A DNA stretch of 64,000 nt from NCBI RefSeq assembly GCF_017377775.1, contig NZ_JAFVLN010000012.1:62001-126000 (forward strand). The letters are read 5' to 3'. Of the stretch, positions 58,585 through 64,000 are shown piece by piece (the first letter of the stretch is position 1; each line of letters opens with the position of its first letter). The translations under genes were made by a program, and so were the position numbers. The stretch is from Streptomyces sp. VRA16 Mangrove soil (GTDB lineage: Bacteria > Actinomycetota > Actinomycetes > Streptomycetales > Streptomycetaceae). Under the pieces are notes generated by a model, which did no database searches, had not been told where the DNA came from, and was given only the letters and a program-made list of their open reading frames with translations.

Positions 58585-60021
58585 CTACTTCTGGCGCTTC
58601 CAGGGGCCGGTGATGGCGAGCATGATGCCCGGCGTCTGGATGTTCGCGTACAGGGTGCGTCCGTCCGGCGAGAAGGTGACGCCGGTGAACTCGCTGTACT
58701 CCGGCTCCGCTTCGGTGCCGATGTTCAGCTCGTTGCGCGCGATCGGGTACGTACGGCCCTTCTCGGTCGCGCCGAACAGGTGCTGGATGCCGTCGCCGTC
58801 CTCGGCGATGACCAGACCGCCGTACGGGGAGACCGTGATGTTGTCCGGGCCGTCGAAGGCGCCGTCCTTCAACGGGTCCGGGTTGACGCCGAGCAGCACC
58901 TTCAGGGTCAGGGTGCGGCGCTTGGGGTCGTAGAACCAGACCTGGCCGTCGTGCTGGACGGGGCTCTCCGCGCGGGCGAACGAGGAGACGATGTAGGCGC
59001 CGCCGTCACCCCACCACATGCCCTCCAGCTTGCGGGCGCGGGTGATCTCGCCGTCCTTGAACTGCTTGCGCGTGGAGACGGTCTTGGCGTCGCGGTCGGG
59101 GACCTCCACCCAGTCGACGCCGTAGACCGTGCCGGTCTTGGTGGCGCGGGACAGGTCGTCGACGAACCGGCCGCCGGAGTCGAAGCACTTGAACGCCTCG
59201 AAGACACCGGCGTCGTCGGCGAGGGTGCGCAGCTTGCCGCGGCCGTGGTGGAAGCCCTCCGGCGGGGTCCAGCGGTAGAGCAGGCCGTTGGGGCCGGAGG
59301 CGTCCTCGGTGAGGTAGGCGTGGCCGCGCTTGGGGTCGATGACGACGGCCTCGTGGGCGTACCGGCCGAACGCCTTGATGGGCTGGGGGGCCCGGTTGGC
59401 GCGGCTGTCGTACGGGTCGACCTCGAAGACGTAGCCGTGGTCCTTGGTGAAGCCGTTCTTGCCGGCCTTGTCCTCGGTCTCCTCACAGGTCAGCCAGGTG
59501 CCCCAGGAGGTGCGGCCGCCCGCGCAGTTGGTGGCGGTGCCGGCGATGCCGACCCACTCGGCGACCTCGCCGCCGCGGCGGACCTCGACGACGGTGCAGC
59601 CGCCGGCCGCCATCGGGTCGTAGACGAGCCCGTCGGCGAGCGGCACGGGGTGCGGCCAGTTGGCGCGGGCGCCGGCCAGCTCGTGGTTGTTGACGAGGAG
59701 GGTGGTGCCGCGCGGCCCGTCGAAGGTGGCGGTGCCGTCGTGGTTGGACGGCGTGAACTCGCCGGACTCCAGCTTGGTCTTCCCGCAGTAGGTGATGACC
59801 TTGTACGAGAAGTGGGCGGGCAGCGCGAGGATCCCGGCCGGGTCGGGGATCAGTTCGCCGTAGCCGACACCGTGCGGGTGGTCGTGGTCGTGGTCGAGCC
59901 CGTTGTCCGTGGCCGCGAGCGCGTTCGGCGCGGTGGCGAGGGCGCCGACGGTTCCGGCCAGCGCGACGCCCGCACCGGTGGCCGCGGAGCGTCTGGCGAA
60001 ATCCCTGCGAGTGAGCGACAT
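58585..60021 (-). CDS. Secreted PhoX-family alkaline phosphatase (DUF839)
   Basis: Tat-exported protein of 478 residues (signal SLTRRDFARRSAATGAGVAL). PhoX family marks: GILALPAHFSYKVITYCGKT, FDGPRGTTLLVNNHELAGARAN, TSWGTWLTCEETEDKAGKNG, GRYAHEAVVIDPKRGHAYLTEDASGPNGLLYRW (in part), and a C-terminal FTGVTFSPDGRTLYANIQTPG. PhoX enzymes use calcium and iron to release phosphate. Convergent with the permease gene, stop 15 bases after its end. Divergent from the SDR gene. Confidence 0.92.
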   Translation of the reverse strand: MSLTRRDFARRSAATGAGVALAGTVGALATAPNALAATDNGLDHDHDHPHGVGYGELIPDPAGILALPAHFSYKVITYCGKTKLESGEFTPSNHDGTATFDGPRGTTLLVNNHELAGARANWPHPVPLADGLVYDPMAAGGCTVVEVRRGGEVAEWVGIAGTATNCAGGRTSWGTWLTCEETEDKAGKNGFTKDHGYVFEVDPYDSRANRAPQPIKAFGRYAHEAVVIDPKRGHAYLTEDASGPNGLLYRWTPPEGFHHGRGKLRTLADDAGVFEAFKCFDSGGRFVDDLSRATKTGTVYGVDWVEVPDRDAKTVSTRKQFKDGEITRARKLEGMWWGDGGAYIVSSFARAESPVQHDGQVWFYDPKRRTLTLKVLLGVNPDPLKDGAFDGPDNITVSPYGGLVIAEDGDGIQHLFGATEKGRTYPIARNELNIGTEAEPEYSEFTGVTFSPDGRTLYANIQTPGIMLAITGPWKRQK

Positions 60022-60161
60022 GTGGCTGTCTCCCGTTGGAGGTCAGGACGGTCAGGAAGGTCAAGAAGGTAAAAGTGGGGGGAGAGGCTGTTTCGGCCAC
60101 ACGTTCTCGCTCGCGTATAAACGGCGGTTGAACACCGACCGACGTAGAGGGGCCCGCTTCC

Positions 60162-60926
60162 ATGACTTCAGTGAACGTGCCGGAATCCGGACGCCGGGTG
60201 CTCGTGAGCGGCGCGTCGCGCGGGCTCGGCCGGGCACTGGCCCGCGCCTTCGCCGCCAACGGCGACCGGGTCGCCGTGCATTTCGGGTCACGGGAACAGG
60301 AGGCCAGGGCCACGCTCGGCTCGCTGACCGGTGCCGGGCACGTGCTCGTCGGTGGGGACGTGTCCGACCCGGCGGGCGCGAAGTCGGTCGCCGAGCGGGC
60401 CGCGGAGGGCCTCGGCGGCATCGACGTCCTGGTGAACAACGCGGCGGTGAATCTGCCGCACCCGCCCGTGACCACGTCGTACGAGGAATGGTCGGAGCTG
60501 TGGCAGCGCCATGTGGCGGTGAACCTGCTCGGTACGTCGAACCTCAGTCACCTGGCCGCACAGCGCATGATCACGCAGGGCACGGGTGGCCGGATCGTGA
60601 ACGTCGGCTCGCGCGGCGCCTTCAAGGGCGAGCCCGATCACCCGGCATACGGCGCGACGAAGGCCGCCGTGCACGCGCTCGGCCAGTCCCTCGCCGTCGC
60701 CCTCGCGCCGCACGGGATCGGGGTGGCGTCGGTGGCGCCCGGGTTCATCGAGACGGAGCGGGTGGCGCACCGGCTGACGGACGAGGTGCGCGGCCAGAGC
60801 CCGTTCGGACGGGTCGCGTCCGCCGACGAGATCGCCGGGGCCGTGCTGTGGCTGGCGTCTCCCGGGGCGCAGTGGGCCTCGGGCACCGTCCTCGACCTCA
60901 ACGGCGCCTCCTATCTGCGCACCTGA
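60162..60926 (+). CDS. SDR family NAD(P)-dependent oxidoreductase
   Basis: Classical short-chain dehydrogenase of 254 residues: VLVSGASRGLGRALARAFAANGD (GxxxGxG, in part), VDVSD-type GGDVSDPAG, DVLVNNAAVNLPHP (NNAA), GRIVNVGSRGAF, catalytic YxxxK in PAYGATKAAVHALGQSLA, and APGFIETERVAHRL; it ends LDLNGASYLRT. Cofactor and substrate cannot be told, though GGDVSD and the ASRGLG loop suit NADP(H) or NAD(H) equally. Divergent from phoX. Confidence 0.92.
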   Translation: MTSVNVPESGRRVLVSGASRGLGRALARAFAANGDRVAVHFGSREQEARATLGSLTGAGHVLVGGDVSDPAGAKSVAERAAEGLGGIDVLVNNAAVNLPHPPVTTSYEEWSELWQRHVAVNLLGTSNLSHLAAQRMITQGTGGRIVNVGSRGAFKGEPDHPAYGATKAAVHALGQSLAVALAPHGIGVASVAPGFIETERVAHRLTDEVRGQSPFGRVASADEIAGAVLWLASPGAQWASGTVLDLNGASYLRT

Positions 60927-61047
60927 CGGCAGCCGCCGACATCGAGCGGTGCCAGACAGCGCTTTCCGGGATGGGTCGGATGAATCTTCGTAAAGAAGGT
61001 CAACTGGCCCACTCCATCAGCAATCCCAAGATTTCACGCGGAACGCC

Positions 61048-61076
61048 TTGACCCGCCCCGCACCCCGCAATAGACA
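61048..61076 (+). promoter_or_regulatory. Sigma-HrdB-type promoter of the protease cassette
   Basis: TTGACC (61048-61053) and TAGACA (61071-61076) with exactly 17 bases between form a near-ideal housekeeping promoter, about 45 bases upstream of the first gene of the cassette. Confidence 0.72.
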
Positions 61077-61124
61077 GGCCCTACCTGCATCACCGCATCA
61101 CCCGCCGAGGGGGTGGCGAGCCGA

Positions 61125-61364
61125 GTGGACGCACGTCAGGCACGCGCCCTCCATGAGAGCCGGCTGATGAAGCTGGCCAATGTCACCGGAGTCGGCATCG
61201 GGAGGGACGAGCACTCGGGGACGGACGTCGTCGTCGTCTTCGTCACCCGCAAAGTGCCCCGCGACCGACTCCTCGCGGACGACGTGGTTCCCCAGGAGCT
61301 CGAAGGCGTACCGGTGCGCGTGCTCGCGATCGGTGACGTCCGGGCCCAGGACGGAACGCCCTGA
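61125..61364 (+). CDS. Stand-alone copy of the protease N-terminal domain
   Basis: Protein of 79 residues, unknown function. RLMKLANVTGVGIG then GTDVVVVFVTRKVPRDRLLADDVVPQELEGVPVRVLAIGDVRAQ (in part) aligns with residues ~34-97 of the next gene (LANVVGYGHGVKWV, LVFVTQKVPESMLPERDVIP, VAVGQISAQ). It is a small alpha/beta domain with no signal peptide. GTG at 61125 follows GAGGGGG by 11 bases; a GTG at 61113 is less likely because it overlaps that site. It could inhibit, chaperone or regulate the protease. Confidence 0.65.
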   Translation: MDARQARALHESRLMKLANVTGVGIGRDEHSGTDVVVVFVTRKVPRDRLLADDVVPQELEGVPVRVLAIGDVRAQDGTP

Positions 61365-61444
61365 GGTCCCTGCCGGACCCCACTGCGGCCGAGGGAACCC
61401 CGTACGCACGCTCACGCGAACGTCAGGGGAAGAGGTGGTCTGGC

Positions 61445-62605
61445 GTGAGCCAGCCCGAATTGATGCGAGGACCCGCCGGCGGTCAGCTCAGCGACAGCTC
61501 CCGCCAGCAGGCACAGAGCGACTTCCTGCGGCGCGAACAGCCGCTGGCCAACGTGGTCGGCTACGGCCACGGCGTGAAATGGGTCGACGGACGCCCCACG
61601 GGCGAGCCGGCCGTCCTGGTCTTCGTGACCCAGAAGGTCCCCGAATCCATGCTGCCGGAACGGGATGTGATCCCGCGTCAGATGGACGACGGCACCCCCA
61701 CCGACATCGTGGCCGTCGGCCAGATCTCCGCCCAGCGGCGGCAGAGCCGGCCGGCCGGGGCCGGGCGTCAGCAGGAGGGCGTCACGTACGGGCCCGACGG
61801 CGGCGTCTCCCAGCAGCTCGGCGGGCTGAGCCAGCCGCTGCTCGAAGAACTCGGCGGCCTCGCCACGTTCGAGCCGCAGGTCCTGGTCCGCCGGATGCGC
61901 CCGTGCCCCTCCGGCTTCTCGGTCGGCAACGTGGCCATCACCGCGGGCACCCTCGGCAGCGTGGTCTACGACTTCCTGCCGGGCGCCACCGTGGACCCGC
62001 CGGGGCCCGGCCTCGGCACCCCGGCCAAGTTCTACGTCCTCTCCAACAACCACGTGCTCGCCGACTCCAACCGGGCGCAGCTGGGCAGCGTCATCGTGCA
62101 GCCCGGCACGTTCGACGGCGGCACCAACCCGGCGGACCGGATCGCTACGCTGTCGCGGTTCATCACCATCCAGTTCGCCCCGCAGACGCCGCTCGACCAG
62201 CAGAACAACGTGGTCGACTGCGCGCTCGGCGAGGTCCAGTTCCAGGACGCCACGCGCGAGCAGTACTTCAGCGGCGCGCCGCGCGCCTGGCGCCGCAAGG
62301 CGAACGTCGCGGTCGGCGACCTCGTGAAGAAGACGGGCCGCACGACGAACGTGTCCTTCGGCCGGATCATCGCGGTCGACGCGACCATCGACGTCAACTA
62401 CGGCACCGCCGGCACGGCCCGCTTCAAGGACCAGATCCTCACCACGAACATGTCGGCCGGCGGCGACTCCGGCTCCCTGGTGACCTCGCTCGACAACGTC
62501 GCGGTGGGCCTGCTGTTCGCCGGTTCCTCGCAGGTCACGGTCGCCAACCACATCGAGAACGTACGCGCGTTGCTGCGCGTCGAGATCGCCGAGCAGCTGG
62601 CATAG
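61445..62605 (+). CDS. Leaderless trypsin-like serine protease with extra N-terminal domain
   Basis: Protein of 386 residues. Residues ~34-97 are the domain shared with the preceding gene. After a linker and PCPSGFSVGNVAITAGTLG, a chymotrypsin fold carries the triad: His203 (SNNHVLAD), Asp258 (NVVDCALGEV) and Ser342 in SAGGDSGSLV; VGDLVKKTGRTTNVSFG is also typical. No signal or transmembrane helix is seen, so it may act inside the cell or be released by lysis. It resembles plant NAL1-type and bacterial uncharacterised S1-like peptidases. The GTG at 61445 has an upstream GAAGAGG. Confidence 0.75.
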   Translation: MSQPELMRGPAGGQLSDSSRQQAQSDFLRREQPLANVVGYGHGVKWVDGRPTGEPAVLVFVTQKVPESMLPERDVIPRQMDDGTPTDIVAVGQISAQRRQSRPAGAGRQQEGVTYGPDGGVSQQLGGLSQPLLEELGGLATFEPQVLVRRMRPCPSGFSVGNVAITAGTLGSVVYDFLPGATVDPPGPGLGTPAKFYVLSNNHVLADSNRAQLGSVIVQPGTFDGGTNPADRIATLSRFITIQFAPQTPLDQQNNVVDCALGEVQFQDATREQYFSGAPRAWRRKANVAVGDLVKKTGRTTNVSFGRIIAVDATIDVNYGTAGTARFKDQILTTNMSAGGDSGSLVTSLDNVAVGLLFAGSSQVTVANHIENVRALLRVEIAEQLA

Positions 62606-62616
62606 GAGGTGACGGC

Positions 62617-63063
62617 ATGACCACTCAGGCACGCAGGCAGAAGAGCCAGTCCCGCGCCGAGCACCGGTTCCACAATCCGCAGGGCGCGGAGGTCAAGACG
62701 CGTGACGAGGCGTTCGCCGCGCAGCAGGACGTCTCCGCCGAGGCGGTGTCGGTCGACTGCAAGCTGGAGCTCAACAACGGGACCGTGACCTTCGGCATCA
62801 CCGCGAAGATCAACCCGAACACGCACCCGTACGTGGTGACCGGCGGCCAGATCACGTCCGGCATCTGCGGGGCCCCGTGGGACATCACGGGCGGCTTCAT
62901 CGGCGACACGATCCGCATCGACGCGAAGCGGGCCGGTCAGGGCAGTTGCGCCAACACGATCACGATCGTCGGCGAGTACCAGAACCCGCCGGCGTACCGG
63001 GGCACGTACGGCTTCGACGGGGCGACGTCGTCGTTCAAGCACACGACGCGGTATCTCTGCTAG
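62617..63063 (+). CDS. Small four-cysteine beta-rich protein of the protease cassette
   Basis: Unrecognised protein of 148 residues, 11 bases after the protease stop with a strong AGGAGG (62604-62609) and ATG at 62617, so co-translated. A basic, Gln-rich N-terminus is followed by beta-strand patterns (LNNGTVTFGITAKINP, TGGQITSGICGAPWDITGG, DTIRIDAKRAGQGSC) and the end HTTRYLC. Cysteines 48, 84, 111 and 148 could form two disulfides if exported, but no signal peptide is visible. It might be a substrate, inhibitor or secreted effector of the neighbouring protease. Confidence 0.6.
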   Translation: MTTQARRQKSQSRAEHRFHNPQGAEVKTRDEAFAAQQDVSAEAVSVDCKLELNNGTVTFGITAKINPNTHPYVVTGGQITSGICGAPWDITGGFIGDTIRIDAKRAGQGSCANTITIVGEYQNPPAYRGTYGFDGATSSFKHTTRYLC

Positions 63064-63185
63064 CAGGTGCACGGCCCGGCCCCTGAAGGCCGCGCGCGGC
63101 GCGTGCCTTCAGGGGAGCGGGGAACGGCGGGGATGCGCACCACCGGTCCGCACCCCGCCGACCGGGCGAGCGCACCCGGCAGCCG

Positions 63186-64000
63186 CTACTGCGCGGCCGA
63201 GCGTGCCTTGAAGGCGGCCTTGCGGGCCTCCTTGGCGACCTTCTTGTCGGGGTGGAGGCGGCCCATCGCCTCCAGGACGTCGGCCGTCGCGGGGTGCTCC
63301 ACCTTCCAGGCCGCGGCGAAGAACCCGCTGTGCTGCGCGGCGAGCCCCTCCACCAGCGCCTGGAGCTCCTCGGAGTTGCCCTCCAGGGAGAGCTGCGCCG
63401 CGATCGTGTCGACGGTGAGCCAGAAGACCAGGTCCTCCGAGGGCGCGGGCACATCGGTGAAGCCGTGCTCGGCGAGCCAGACCCGGGCGAGACCGCCCAG
63501 CTGCGGGTCGTCGAGAACGTCGCGCAGCGCCGGCTCGGCCTCGGTCCCGACGAGCGAGAGAGCCTGCTGGCAGCGCAGCCGCCGCAGCGGGGCCCCCTCG
63601 TCGGCGCCGCGCGCCGCGCCGAGCAGCTCGCGTGCCGCGTCCAGCGGCGCCCGCCGGGCGAGCCACTGCTCGATCTCGGCCTGGGCGGCGGCCTGCGGGA
63701 ACCCGGAGGTGGCGTCCAGGAGCACGTCGGCCCCCTTGTCGGCGAGGTCACCGACGGCCGGGGCGTCGACCCCGGCCTCCAGCATCCGCGCCCGGATCCC
63801 GTACAGACCGAGCGGGGTGAGCCGCACCATGCCGTACCGGGAGACGTCCGACTCGTCGACGGGCTCGGCGACCGGCTCGTCCGCGTCGATGTCGGCCATC
63901 AGCGCCTCGTCGACCGGCTGGAACTCCACGAGCCCCACCGGGTCGAGCAGCCGGAACTGGTCGTCGAGGCGCATCATCGCGTCCGACACCTGCTCCAGGA
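63186..64000 (-). CDS. Uncharacterised protein, C-terminal part (start outside window)
   Basis: The frame continues past the right edge: upstream of a possible GTG at 63989 it reads LEQV and remains open, so the true start is beyond the window. The ~270 visible residues have RYGMVRLTPLGLYGIRARMLEAG (a winged-helix-like patch), a helical middle (AEIEQWLARRAPLDAARELL, RLRCQQALSLVGTEAEPAL) that looks like HEAT-type helices, and a Lys/Ala-rich end (VAKEARKAAFKARSAAQ). I do not recognise the family. Confidence 0.6.
   Translation of the reverse strand, partial: LEQVSDAMMRLDDQFRLLDPVGLVEFQPVDEALMADIDADEPVAEPVDESDVSRYGMVRLTPLGLYGIRARMLEAGVDAPAVGDLADKGADVLLDATSGFPQAAAQAEIEQWLARRAPLDAARELLGAARGADEGAPLRRLRCQQALSLVGTEAEPALRDVLDDPQLGGLARVWLAEHGFTDVPAPSEDLVFWLTVDTIAAQLSLEGNSEELQALVEGLAAQHSGFFAAAWKVEHPATADVLEAMGRLHPDKKVAKEARKAAFKARSAAQ

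Overview
This 64 kb window is very GC-rich chromosomal DNA from an actinomycete, almost certainly Streptomyces or a close relative. The signs are third-position GC bias, many GTG starts, chains of ATGA/GTGA stop-start overlaps, an ectABCD operon, an LAETG-anchored protein of the SCO1860 type, and a sugar ABC importer with no ATPase gene of its own. No tRNA, rRNA, insertion sequence, prophage or CRISPR array is visible. Both edges cut through genes.

Layout. 0-4.3 kb: cobalamin synthesis (cobyrinate a,c-diamide synthase, a CbiG-C/CobE protein, a CobC-type PLP enzyme with a CbiX-like front) with a ZIP metal transporter. 4.3-9.9 kb: truncated haemoglobin, LAETG surface protein, sulfatase, amidohydrolase and a class V aminotransferase. 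9.9-13.5 kb: ectABCD for ectoine and 5-hydroxyectoine. 13.5-22.3 kb: ene-reductase with divergent MarR regulator, a VanZ/response regulator/kinase operon, an ECF sigma factor with a repeat-rich zinc anti-sigma factor, and small enzymes. 22.3-30.9 kb: a repeat-filled spacer, alpha-ketoglutarate semialdehyde dehydrogenase with divergent IclR regulator, a class B PBP, a PadR module and a second sigma factor pair.

30.9-54.7 kb is a pectin-use island: secreted PL3, PL9 and PL1 lyases, a CE8 pectin methylesterase, a CE12 rhamnogalacturonan acetylesterase, a GH43-type glycosidase, a sugar importer, a Gfo/Idh/MocA oxidoreductase and a DUF6807 protein. It continues with an IlvD/Edd dehydratase plus DapA-type lyase operon under a GntR regulator, KdgD with a TIM-barrel-like partner, and uronate dehydrogenase. 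The enzymes suggest depolymerisation outside the cell, import, and oxidative catabolism in which a uronate route (Udh, KdgD) and an aldonate route (IlvD/Edd plus DapA-type) could both end in alpha-ketoglutarate semialdehyde, the substrate of the dehydrogenase at 23.4-24.9 kb. Three small ORFs in this island look like PL1 pectate lyases that kept secretion signal and C-terminus but lost the catalytic middle; one of them still overlaps both neighbouring genes by 4 bases.

54.7-64 kb: a double TerD protein, a STAS-GAF protein, an amino-acid permease, a PhoX phosphatase, an SDR enzyme, and a three-gene cassette (61.1-63.1 kb) of a leaderless trypsin-like protease, a free copy of its N-terminal domain and a small four-cysteine protein. 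That cassette and the shortened lyases are the best candidates for undescribed biology. Several unrelated tandem repeats (42-46, 54, 53 and 18 bp) and an 18-bp perfect palindrome inside a coding region are the other striking features.
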